Assembly: GCA_900539265.1 (NCBI GenBank)
Contig: UQBM01000007.1
Location: 7,888 to 71,887, forward strand
DNA from: an uncultured Mollicutes bacterium
Lineage (GTDB): Bacteria > Bacillota_I > Bacilli_A > ML615J-28 > CAG-313
DNA length: 64,000 nucleotides
Direction of reading: 5' to 3'
The notes below the pieces were generated by a model that did not search any database, had not been told where the DNA came from, and was given only the letters and a program-made list of their open reading frames with translations. Position numbers and translations under genes: made by a program. Positions within the stretch are counted from its first letter, which is position 1, and every line of letters begins with the position of its first letter. Shown in pieces: positions 11,201-18,571 of the stretch.

Positions 11201-11711
11201 TTGAACTATTTCTATTATTGATTAAATTTTTACTATTTTCAACAACTTTATCTAAAGTAGCCTTTTTTGTTTCGTTAGTTATTTGAATTGATGAATTACC
11301 ATCAAAAATACAATCATATATGTATTGATAATCATTTTGGCTATATCCACTTTGATCAATATCTACAAAACATTCAACTAATTTTTTTAATTCTTGAGTT
11401 CCTTTAGTTGGATCAAGTTTATCTTTAGAAACATCAATTTCAATAATACTTGTTACATTACCAAGGGTATCAGTGGTAACTCCATTTATATCATAATTTG
11501 CACCATCAATTACAATATTCTCACCCTCTGGCATAACTTGAGGTTTAGATTCTTTATATAATTGATAATCATTCTTTATAGTTGCAAAATTTTCTTTATC
11601 AATTATTGTACCACTGTCATCTCCTTTATTACAAGATGTAAGGGAAAATATTCCAATTACAAAGATTGATACAACCATAATACTTAAAAATAATTTTTTG
11701 GCCTTTAACAT
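8286..11711 (-). CDS. Giant lipoprotein sugar-binding protein of the ABC importer
   Basis: 1141 residues, more than twice the usual ~430-500 for a CUT1 solute-binding protein. A lipoprotein signal ends in the lipobox LTSC with the lipidated Cys at residue 27. The middle holds beta-rich stretches resembling carbohydrate-binding modules (for example DFSVPEDGYYNISMRARQN and KVTWKVNIEKAGFYNLYLNY), then an alpha-helical linker with a hydrophobic patch. The solute-binding fold itself starts near residue 655 (SIEVWMTLGRDQANVIRNLI) and runs to the end. It probably captures a polymer or host glycan at the cell surface and presents sugars to the permeases. The start overlaps the end of the GH20-type gene by 7 bases, indicating coupling. 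Confidence 0.9.
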   Translation of the reverse strand: MLKAKKLFLSIMVVSIFVIGIFSLTSCNKGDDSGTIIDKENFATIKNDYQLYKESKPQVMPEGENIVIDGANYDINGVTTDTLGNVTSIIEIDVSKDKLDPTKGTQELKKLVECFVDIDQSGYSQNDYQYIYDCIFDGNSSIQITNETKKATLDKVVENSKNLINNRNSSTDKVLIHKSSGKVTWKVNIEKAGFYNLYLNYFTVSGYSSSIERKLMINGEIPFEGADSFTFSRVWKDDPQSYDENGALKVDTNGNDIKPQQIEVFTFKESYFKDDMGYVTEPYMFYFEEGENEISLISIKEPILIDQLYIKSVSKTPTYKEYLAALKEKYGEPSLSNQTTGAMQAEKTAYKSSPTLYPLTDRSSSNTKPFSLKETRKNYIGGEQWKILGDWISWDFSVPEDGYYNISMRARQNLIRGMYSSRIAYISEDGGTNQVLFDELNDVQFNFSSDWQNVTLGNGEEDYLFYFQKGKTYTLTLEVTLGAYAPLIERIQSTIDDLNRTYRMIVSYTTTSPDKNRDYELTSKFPELISDLTKYHDELADVSNSIAEISGGKSDKTGVIDSMVRQLSDFIDKPRSITQKLTSFMNNISSLGSLLTELRELPLSLDYIEVHTPDIELPKANEGFFRKMWNGICSFFLSFFIDYTTIGETVENGVQSESIEVWMTLGRDQANVIRNLIDTTFTKETGIRVDLKLTGADVLLKATLAGIGPDVALNVDSSLPVNYALRNAVYDLTNFDDFWDVVYVMPDGATTWDNSKENVYHASSLRQFQFYSITNADIEKAAAGDKDAQDKVNAYYAIQDYVDQNNITKEDLFDSSKYSKAELQKNIKGVYALPEKQIFMVMFVRDDIFEENGWTDFIPETWNDVIDLVAELQTQQLQFYLPVNDAGANALNPVFVSMLYQNGGDLYANDNKETGLMSDAAMRSFEYWTEFYTLYSFPKSASFVNRFRSGEMPIGIAYYETYNTLSVSAPELKGKWSFHLIPGTYNDETGEIDYTSTASGTGAVIMKQPDKVSEKEKEAKYNASWEFLKWWTGAETQAQFGREMEGILGSAARHATANVKAFQSLAWPQEDLDILMLQWSKVHEMPQVAGSYIVGREIENAYREVINNYYNARETLVEYCGNINDEINRKRKEFDLPTLDD

Positions 11712-13513
11712 ATGTTCTCCTTTCTCGTCATTTGCGTTAGAATTTCAATCAGCCATTTTATTCGATTAGCACTCTTTTCATATCCATTAGGATTATTTCT
11801 TATATACCATAAATGCTTATGTTCTATAAGATACTCTTGTAAAACTTTTATTTCATCATCAAAATTTATTAAAATGCCTTCCTTGATATTTGTAAATTTT
11901 TTATTTATTGATAATAAAACCTTAAGCAATTTTAAACTATTTTTCAGTTCATTTGTTTCAAGCGAACTATTGGCAATTTGTAAAAGTAACTGTGCTTTAT
12001 TAAAAGATATTTCTAGCAATTGACAGTTTTTTTCTTCAATTAAATTTGAAAAAATCCTTGTTTTAAAAAACTCTATTGGATTTAACTGATTTCTAGCATG
12101 TTCTGCCCATAAAATTGCACTAAATAATCTACTTCCATAATCACGATAATTTCCTTCTAATAAATGATATTTAGCAAGTTCAATTATTGTCTCGCATAAA
12201 GCATCATCTTTTAACATTTTTTTAAGATATAGTATTGCATCATCTAATTCACAAGAACCCCAAGACAAAAGTCCCCCTAAAATAAACCCTAAATAACTAA
12301 CTGGAAGATATTGTAAATGTCCAATATCACCCCAATCCGTAACTAAAATTCCTAATCCATTATATTTTTTTGCGGCCTTTGTACTATTAATTATTGTTAA
12401 ACTCATATCAAGCATTCTACTTGTAATAGTTGACCAAGATGAAGTTCCTGGAGCTAATATATATTTTACATCATTTTCAAATAATATTTTTGCATGTTTT
12501 TCAAAGGGATAATCTTTATTGTAACCCCAATCAATAAAAATAACATCTTTAGGAAGTTTTGAAATTTTTTCTGGATGTTTTACTAAAACATCACCCCAAA
12601 GCATTGGAATTTTATTATATTTTCTTACATCATCTGCCAAAATATTAAAATATTCAATATAAACTTCTTCAATTGATGTCTCTTGAACTTTTTTCCAACT
12701 TTTACCATGGCCTAGTTCATATGGTTCATCAAAATTCATATTAAAATATCTAGATGATGTATAGGGAAGCATATCCCTATACATTTTTTTAACCAAATTT
12801 ACAGATTCTTCATTTGTGGGATCTAAAGTTGATGGTGCTCGATGGCTTCCCCATATATCAAACCCATTTTCACACTCAGCAAGTCCTTTATATTCATCTA
12901 TAGCAAGCCAATCGCTCATATGACCAAATCCATTTTGATTTGGCACAAAATCAATATAATACTCTTGAGCAAACTTTTCTAATTCTAAATAGTCTTTTAA
13001 ACAAAGATAATTCTTATCGTTTAAAAGATGCCGAAAACTCTGATATTCAAAAGAAAATCCTTCAATATACAACTCTAAATGATTATATCTTAATGTGGCA
13101 AACATAACCACAAGTTCTTTTAAAGTATCAAGGGTTGGTACTTTACTCCTACTAATATCTAACATTATACCTCTTACTGTTAAATCAGGATAATCTTCTA
13201 TTTCTAAGCACATTTCGTTATCACTATTTAAAATATCTCTTAATGTAATTAATCCATAGAAGGCTCCATTAGGTTGTTTTGCGACAATTGTTATTACATC
13301 TTTTTCAATTTTTATTTTATAACCCTCATCATTTGTGATATCATCACTTTTTTCAATAATTAAAAGCATTCCTTCTTTTTTATTGACTTCAAACATTTGA
13401 TATAATAAATTATTAAAATGTTCATCAAAACTAGATACCACTTTACTAATTTTTTTTGAATTCATTTTTTCTTTACTAAATATTAGAGTCTTAGGATTGG
13501 GAAATAGTTTCAA
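11705..13513 (-). CDS. GH20-type beta-N-acetylhexosaminidase-like glycosidase
   Basis: 602 residues, no signal peptide, so probably cytoplasmic. An N-terminal GH20b-like domain (residues 1-105) is followed by a barrel opening with YPDLTVRGIMLDISRSKVPT, typical of GH20. The acid/base pair is D262-E263 in FNMNFDEPYELG. It would release terminal GlcNAc or GalNAc from oligosaccharides brought in by the importer encoded next. It starts with TTG, supported by GAGGTGG at good spacing and by the lack of a better ATG. First gene of the operon, with its own promoter and operator. The substrate cannot be read from sequence. Confidence 0.82.
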   Translation of the reverse strand: MKLFPNPKTLIFSKEKMNSKKISKVVSSFDEHFNNLLYQMFEVNKKEGMLLIIEKSDDITNDEGYKIKIEKDVITIVAKQPNGAFYGLITLRDILNSDNEMCLEIEDYPDLTVRGIMLDISRSKVPTLDTLKELVVMFATLRYNHLELYIEGFSFEYQSFRHLLNDKNYLCLKDYLELEKFAQEYYIDFVPNQNGFGHMSDWLAIDEYKGLAECENGFDIWGSHRAPSTLDPTNEESVNLVKKMYRDMLPYTSSRYFNMNFDEPYELGHGKSWKKVQETSIEEVYIEYFNILADDVRKYNKIPMLWGDVLVKHPEKISKLPKDVIFIDWGYNKDYPFEKHAKILFENDVKYILAPGTSSWSTITSRMLDMSLTIINSTKAAKKYNGLGILVTDWGDIGHLQYLPVSYLGFILGGLLSWGSCELDDAILYLKKMLKDDALCETIIELAKYHLLEGNYRDYGSRLFSAILWAEHARNQLNPIEFFKTRIFSNLIEEKNCQLLEISFNKAQLLLQIANSSLETNELKNSLKLLKVLLSINKKFTNIKEGILINFDDEIKVLQEYLIEHKHLWYIRNNPNGYEKSANRIKWLIEILTQMTRKENIC

Positions 13514-13576
13514 AAAACCACCTCATCTCATATAAATTTTTGCGATCTACCCGCATTTTGCCATATTATTCATCTT

Positions 13577-13605
13577 ATTATACCAAAGAAAACGTTTTTA
13601 TTCAA
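13577..13605 (-). promoter_or_regulatory. Promoter of the sugar operon with cre-like operator in its spacer
   Basis: On the minus strand, TTGAAT (13600-13605), a 17-base spacer and TATAAT (13577-13582) make a near-consensus promoter about 65 bp before the GH20-type gene. The spacer is almost filled by the palindrome AAAACGTTTT (13589-13598). The 14-mer around it, AGAAAACGTTTTTA when read on the plus strand (13587-13600), matches a cre-type site (TGAAARCGYTTTCA) at 12 of 14 places. A LacI/CcpA-type protein bound there would block RNA polymerase. A CcpA-like regulator is encoded at 24.8-25.9 kb. Confidence 0.75.
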
Positions 13606-13630
13606 GTAATAGACTACTAAAAAACATTAA

Positions 13631-13653
13631 AATAGTTTTTTCAAAAAACTATT
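13631..13653. repeat. Perfect inverted repeat between operon promoter and terminator
   Basis: Two 11-base arms (AATAGTTTTTT and its complement) flank a single base. It lies just upstream of the sugar-operon promoter and downstream of the terminator of the next operon. It could be a second terminator or a protein site; nothing decides between them. Confidence 0.4.
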
Positions 13654-13673
13654 TATATCATAATAAAGTTATA

Positions 13674-13708
13674 AAAAAACTAGATAAGTTTGCATTATCT
13701 AGTTTTTT
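13674..13708 (-). terminator. Rho-independent terminator after the cytoplasmic GHL10 gene
   Basis: A 14-bp stem (arms 13674-13687 and 13695-13708, loop GTTTGCA) ends in a T run in the minus direction, 8 bp beyond the stop of the 421-residue GHL10 gene. It separates the hydrolase cluster from the sugar operon. Confidence 0.85.
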
Positions 13709-13715
13709 GTTCTTT

Positions 13716-14981
13716 TTATTTACACCATAATTCTTTTATAGTGTCTAAAGCTTTATCTTTAATATCATTTTGACCCTTTACTAAATCGCGATAAGTAAAA
13801 AAGATTGTTCCACTAATATGATCAAACTGACAATTAAATTTTAATTGATTGGCAATTTCTTCAGGATTTTGCCAAAATTCATTAGAACCCATTTGATATA
13901 AGCCTTGACCAATATAAAGAATTGTATTAGTTTGTTTGGAAATATCATTCCACCATTTTGTTAAATCATGATATGTTACATCAATTCTTTCAAAGGGGAA
14001 ATAAACTTGAGGAACAACATAATCAATCCAATTTTCCTTCATCCATTTATATACATCGGAATATAATTCTGAATAACATTGTAAAGCTCCTTCAGAATTA
14101 TATGAACCTTGCTCCCAACCATCTTTTCTAATTTTATTATTTGTGCGATAGATTGCAAAAGGACTAATACCAAACAATACTTTTTTTCCTGTTTTACTAA
14201 ACGATTTTTTCAATTCATTATGAATGTTCTCAATCATTTCATCTACATTTCGACGGCGCCAATCTTCAAAATTCTCGTTTTCACTTTTGCGATTTTTTAA
14301 ATAATCTCGTTCTTCCCTTTCGTAAGGAATTTTCCCATATGGATAAAAATAATCATCAATATGAATACCCTCAATATCATAATTTTCAACTACCTCCATA
14401 ATGGATTTTGTTACAAAATCAATCACTTCTCTATGTGAAGGTGCTAATATTATTTTATTTGCACCATCAACAACAAGATGTTCAGGATGCTTTTTGGCAA
14501 AATTTAAATCATCTAAAGTGTCCAAATATTCTTTAATTGCCTCATCAATATCTTTATGTTCTAAATCAAGTGCAGTTTGACTTACTCTATAAGGATTCAT
14601 CCATGCATGAATTTTAATACCATATTTTTTTGCCTCATCAATCACAAATTTCAATACATCAAAACCAGGATCTTTTCCTTCATATCCAGTAATATATCTT
14701 GACCAAGGATTTAAGTTTGATTTGTAAAAAGCATCATTACAAGGTCTTACTTGAAATATAATTGTATTCATATTATAGCTTGCAATATTTTTTACCATTT
14801 GTTGTAAATATTCTTGATATTGTACTACTGAAAGACCTTTTGGCGTATCAATATTCGCAACATTAGAAACCCATACTCCTCTTACATCATCTTTTTTAAA
14901 TTGATATTTTGGAATATCAATTTCTTCTTTAGTATCCCAATATTTTATTGTTTCTTCTTGATTAAACTTTTTTAATTTCAT
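13716..14981 (-). CDS. GHL10 (DUF187) glycoside hydrolase-like protein, cytoplasmic
   Basis: 421 residues, the catalytic-type domain alone, with no signal peptide. Hallmarks of the family are all present: RGVWVSNVANIDTPKG, NTIIFQVRPCNDAFYKS, NPWSRYITGYEGKDPGFD, IHAWMNPYR, IEGIHIDDYFYPYG, WRRRNVDEMI, FGISPFAIYR and a Gln-rich PQVYFPFE. B. subtilis YngK is a relative. The family is thought to act on peptidoglycan- or amino-sugar-derived glycans. It starts 1 bp after the stop of the larger GHL10 paralogue, so the two are co-translated; this copy may finish inside the cell what the secreted ones begin (inference). Confidence 0.85.
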   Translation of the reverse strand: MKLKKFNQEETIKYWDTKEEIDIPKYQFKKDDVRGVWVSNVANIDTPKGLSVVQYQEYLQQMVKNIASYNMNTIIFQVRPCNDAFYKSNLNPWSRYITGYEGKDPGFDVLKFVIDEAKKYGIKIHAWMNPYRVSQTALDLEHKDIDEAIKEYLDTLDDLNFAKKHPEHLVVDGANKIILAPSHREVIDFVTKSIMEVVENYDIEGIHIDDYFYPYGKIPYEREERDYLKNRKSENENFEDWRRRNVDEMIENIHNELKKSFSKTGKKVLFGISPFAIYRTNNKIRKDGWEQGSYNSEGALQCYSELYSDVYKWMKENWIDYVVPQVYFPFERIDVTYHDLTKWWNDISKQTNTILYIGQGLYQMGSNEFWQNPEEIANQLKFNCQFDHISGTIFFTYRDLVKGQNDIKDKALDTIKELWCK

Positions 14982-14982
14982 A

Positions 14983-17514
14983 TTATCTTCCTTTTCTTCT
15001 TATTAAGATTAAACTAAATCCAAATATATAAATCATTAATAAAATACTAACTATATTTGCTTTATTACACTTACTGCATCCTTTAGCACTATCCTCTTCG
15101 GTCGGTCTTTTTAATGGTTCCCCTTCTGTCTTTTCGCATCTCGTACAATGTTTTGCTTCCTCATATGTTGCATCTACCCAATTATGACCTAAAGCAACTC
15201 CTTCGGTTGCTTCACATCTTGTACAATGTTTTGCTTTTTCACATGTGGCATCTACCCAATTATGACCTAAAGCAACTCCTTCAGTTTTTTCACATCTCGT
15301 ACAATGTTTTGCTTTTTCACATGTGGCATCTACCCAGTTATGACCTAAAGCAACTCCTTCAGTTTCACCACATTTAGTACAAGTCTTTGGTGTTTCACAA
15401 GTTGCCTCAATAAATTCATGATTACAAGTTTCAACAACATTAAATGTTGGGGTTTCAAAAATCGTTTCAACCTTACCATCACTGACAACTATCTTAAATT
15501 TTAATGCCATTGTTTCTACAGCATATGCATGCCATGAAATTTCAATGGTGTCATCATTTTCCACAATATTTGTAATTTCAGAATCATTATTACGATATAC
15601 CAAATACACTTTATAACTTAATGGATCTTGATTTTCATCACTTATTCTAAACTTTAACTTTAAAGTAGCATTAACTAACACTTCTGAAATCATCTCATCT
15701 ATTAAAGTTACAACAGGAGCAACATTTTTTTCTAAAATACTAAAATCAATTTCTTCACTATTTAAATAAATTGTATTATCATCACTAATAGTGGCCAGAT
15801 AGTATTTTGCATTTTCATCATACTCTTCAATGTCAAAATAATTTTTATTCCCCAAATTCATTTTGTATAATTTGCTTGCATCTATTTCGCCATTAACAAT
15901 TTCGTCACTGCTTATAATTTTATATAAAGCATATCCTTTGGCATCATTTACTATATCATAAGTTAATCTATAATTTTTCTCGCTGAGTTCTTCAATTTTT
16001 AAAACACTTGCATTTTTTTCAATTGTATGTTTATAATTGTAAAAATCATACGTAGGGGTCAAAGCATTCGTTTTCCAAGCAAGCGTATGCATATAATTCA
16101 TACCTATTTTTCCTTTACCTATATTCATATTTTTATAGCTAAATAGACTATATCCATCTACTCTATTGCCCGTACTTTGATTATATCTTACTTGGTAATA
16201 TACTTCATCTTGATTACCCCATTCATCAAGTTGATATAGAGCTGTTCCTGCATATAATTTAACTGGTGAATTAACCATTTTTTCACTCCACCAATCCATA
16301 ATCTCACGATATCCATCTAAAAGTTGCGTATATGCTTGAGGTATCAAGTAATCAATCCATTCTTCATCTACCCATTTTTTGGTATCCGCAAATAAGTCAG
16401 AATATGAATAGTAATTATTACAAGTTCCGCTCATTCCTCCCTCTGCTCCACGATGACTTCCAGCTGGACAAGATTCTATAGATGGTGCCCATCTTCCGCT
16501 TGGACTAATACCAAAAGCACAAGGTTTCTCTCTTGTTTGATTTAAGTTTCTAATTAAAATACTCAATCTTTCAATTAACTGATTCACATTTTCTCTTCGC
16601 CAATTATAGATATCTAAAGTTCCACCCTTACTCAAATAATTTTGATAATCTTGATAATCAATTATCGATTCTGTTGAAAAAGTTAAACCTTTAAAATTTG
16701 AATTACTGCCAGTACTTAAATAACCGGCATCATCAGGATAAAAATAATCATCAAAGTGTATCCCATCAATATCATAATTTTCTACTACTTCACGAATCGT
16801 ATTTTCTAAATGTTCAATCGTATTTTCGCTTGCGGGATTCAAAACATATTTATTTTCTGTTCCCATAACAACATTATGTTCCAACTCTTCACCACTTGCA
16901 AAAACGGGGTTATCAACATCTGTTCCGTCATAAGCTTTTTCACAATTGGCCTTTAAATCAGAAAAAGTTTCATGCTTACTTTTCTGTAAAGCATCATTAT
17001 CATAATCATATACATTTCTTACGCTACTGCCAGTACTTTGAACAATTGAAGTTGACATTGTAAGTGAAGCTCGATAAGGATTCATCCAAGCATGATATTC
17101 TATTCCTCTTTCATGCGTTACTTCAATCATCCATTCTAGCGGATCCCAACCAGGATCTTTCCCATATGCAAATAAAAATTCACTCCAAGGATTATACTTT
17201 GATGGATAAAAGGCATCATTGCATGGTCTAATTTGAAAAATAATAGCATTCAAATTATATTTTTCTGCATTATCTAAAATACTTAAATAATTCTGTTTCC
17301 ACTCATTGATAGCTTCATCTGATTTATTCTTCTGTTTAGAAATATCAATATTAGAAACAGTTGCGACCCAAACTGCTCTAAATTCAGTATCTACTTGTTT
17401 ATACTTTGCCATATTGTTAGAATTGGCCCAATCGCTATTGACAGAAGCCTTTACAATAGTACTAGAAAAAAATAATAAAAATATACCAATTAAACCAATG
17501 ATAATTTTTTTCAC
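14983..17514 (-). CDS. Secreted GHL10 hydrolase-like protein with CxxC repeats and membrane anchor
   Basis: 843 residues. Signal peptide (about 1-23), GHL10 domain (about 40-500: RAVWVATVSNIDISKQKN, IIFQIRPCNDAFYPSKYNPW, YHAWMNPYRASL, IDGIHFDDYFYPDD, FGISPSGRWAPS), two beta-sandwich-like domains (about 510-695), then four tandem cysteine-rich repeats (697-798), a CSKCNK motif, a hydrophobic helix and the basic tail RRKGR. This end looks like a cell-surface anchor without LPXTG. It starts immediately after the M19 dipeptidase gene (stop and start adjacent). Likely a surface enzyme on the same substrate as its two paralogues. Confidence 0.85.
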   Translation of the reverse strand: MKKIIIGLIGIFLLFFSSTIVKASVNSDWANSNNMAKYKQVDTEFRAVWVATVSNIDISKQKNKSDEAINEWKQNYLSILDNAEKYNLNAIIFQIRPCNDAFYPSKYNPWSEFLFAYGKDPGWDPLEWMIEVTHERGIEYHAWMNPYRASLTMSTSIVQSTGSSVRNVYDYDNDALQKSKHETFSDLKANCEKAYDGTDVDNPVFASGEELEHNVVMGTENKYVLNPASENTIEHLENTIREVVENYDIDGIHFDDYFYPDDAGYLSTGSNSNFKGLTFSTESIIDYQDYQNYLSKGGTLDIYNWRRENVNQLIERLSILIRNLNQTREKPCAFGISPSGRWAPSIESCPAGSHRGAEGGMSGTCNNYYSYSDLFADTKKWVDEEWIDYLIPQAYTQLLDGYREIMDWWSEKMVNSPVKLYAGTALYQLDEWGNQDEVYYQVRYNQSTGNRVDGYSLFSYKNMNIGKGKIGMNYMHTLAWKTNALTPTYDFYNYKHTIEKNASVLKIEELSEKNYRLTYDIVNDAKGYALYKIISSDEIVNGEIDASKLYKMNLGNKNYFDIEEYDENAKYYLATISDDNTIYLNSEEIDFSILEKNVAPVVTLIDEMISEVLVNATLKLKFRISDENQDPLSYKVYLVYRNNDSEITNIVENDDTIEISWHAYAVETMALKFKIVVSDGKVETIFETPTFNVVETCNHEFIEATCETPKTCTKCGETEGVALGHNWVDATCEKAKHCTRCEKTEGVALGHNWVDATCEKAKHCTRCEATEGVALGHNWVDATYEEAKHCTRCEKTEGEPLKRPTEEDSAKGCSKCNKANIVSILLMIYIFGFSLILIRRKGR
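15121..15426 (-). repeat. Tandem 26-residue (78 bp) CxxC repeats in the GHL10 surface protein
   Basis: Codes for residues 697-798: one diverged 24-residue unit then three 26-residue units beginning VALGHNWVDATCEKAKHC. Each normally has the pattern C-x5-C-x2-C; in the third full unit the first Cys is Tyr (ATYEEAKHC). The DNA copies are nearly identical, so units may be gained or lost. The Cys spacing suggests metal binding or disulphide-stabilised spacers holding the enzyme off the membrane. Confidence 0.85.
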
Positions 17515-18411
17515 TTATATCTCCTCTTCTTTCCTTTTTTCTACCAAACTGATTGCATTTAAATAATTTTTATAACAAATCAATTCTATTTCGTCTTTGC
17601 TAAATCCTCTTTGTATCAGGATCTTTTCAATATTGGAAGCATCCTTGTGAGAGGATAAATCATCTAAATTAGCATTATTATAGTCATTTAAAAAATGCAT
17701 CATATCAAGTCCTAACATAACATGATCAATACCAAGATAATTTCCTAAATATATAATATGATCAACTAACCCATTAATGTTTTGTTTTGCTTTTTCATAA
17801 GAAACAAAATTTCTTGCAGAATTAACACCAACATATCCATTAAGTTCCTTCAAAGCCTTTAATTGATCATCATTTAAGTTTCTCCTATGATTACTAAGTG
17901 TAAAAGCATTTGAATGACTCGCCATTAAAATTTTAGGGTTTTCATTTAATACATCATAGAAACTTTTAATATTTAAATGTGAAACATCAATTATCATATT
18001 ATGATTATTCATATATTTTATAATTTTTTTACCATCTTCTTTTAAACCATGATCACTTGCTCCTGCAACACCAGTTGCAAAATGATTTTCTTCATTCCAA
18101 GTAAGACTAGCATGTCTAATTCCTTTTTGATATAACACATTTAATTCATCAATATTTTTAACATTTCGCAAACCCTCTAAACCATATAAGACATCAAATT
18201 CTTTTTCATATGGTTTAAATGCATTAATAGCGATGTCATAAGCCCTTTGAATATCAAAATCAGTTTCGCTATAGACAACCCAAATACCTCCCACGATACC
18301 ACCTTTTTTTAAATCATCAAGATGATATTTGGTAAAAACATCTTTTTCACCATTAATTGTTCTATTATACAGATTAAACATTATATCACTATGTGTATCA
18401 TACATTTTCAT
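17515..18411 (-). CDS. Membrane-dipeptidase-like protein, peptidase family M19
   Basis: 298 residues from the chosen start. The zinc motif DTHSD is at residues 5-9, and the family signature SHSNAFTLSNHRRNL plus a downstream DHVMLGLDMMHF are present. Members cut dipeptides, often with a D-amino acid, which suits peptidoglycan-derived peptides. The start is the ATG preceded by AGAGGTGGTGAT. An earlier in-frame ATG (18435) would lie in or upstream of the promoter -10 box, so it is not used. The gene leads the operon with the two smaller GHL10 genes. Confidence 0.85.
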   Translation of the reverse strand: MKMYDTHSDIMFNLYNRTINGEKDVFTKYHLDDLKKGGIVGGIWVVYSETDFDIQRAYDIAINAFKPYEKEFDVLYGLEGLRNVKNIDELNVLYQKGIRHASLTWNEENHFATGVAGASDHGLKEDGKKIIKYMNNHNMIIDVSHLNIKSFYDVLNENPKILMASHSNAFTLSNHRRNLNDDQLKALKELNGYVGVNSARNFVSYEKAKQNINGLVDHIIYLGNYLGIDHVMLGLDMMHFLNDYNNANLDDLSSHKDASNIEKILIQRGFSKDEIELICYKNYLNAISLVEKRKEEEI

Positions 18412-18426
18412 TTTATCACCACCTCT

Positions 18427-18455
18427 ATTATACATATTTTATTTACTTTTATCAA
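18427..18455 (-). promoter_or_regulatory. Promoter of the dipeptidase-GHL10 operon
   Basis: TTGATA (18450-18455), 17-base spacer, TATAAT (18427-18432) on the minus strand. The ribosome site lies almost at the predicted transcript start, so the 5' leader would be only about 10-15 bases. Confidence 0.75.
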
Positions 18456-18492
18456 CCCTATTGAAAAAAGAAAATTCCAAATTATCATTTAT

Positions 18493-18550
18493 AAAAAAAT
18501 ACATTAGATTTTAAGTAATTATTTTGAAATACTTATCTAATGTATTTTTT
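18493..18550 (-). terminator. Terminator after the 985-residue GHL10 gene
   Basis: Long inverted repeat: arms around ATACATTAGAT (18493-18509) and its complement (18535-18550), with an inner AAGTA/TACTT pairing and T runs on both sides. It closes the upstream operon and could also work on the other strand. Confidence 0.8.
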
Positions 18551-18571
18551 TATTTATTTTGATTATTATAG

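Noticed and set aside
11712..12023. Plus-strand open frame of 103 codons
   Set aside because: It is antisense to the well-supported GH20-type gene, has no protein-like composition and no ribosome site.
15114..15377. Plus-strand open frame with internal repeats
   Set aside because: The repeats are the antisense reading of the CxxC repeats of the GHL10 protein on the minus strand.
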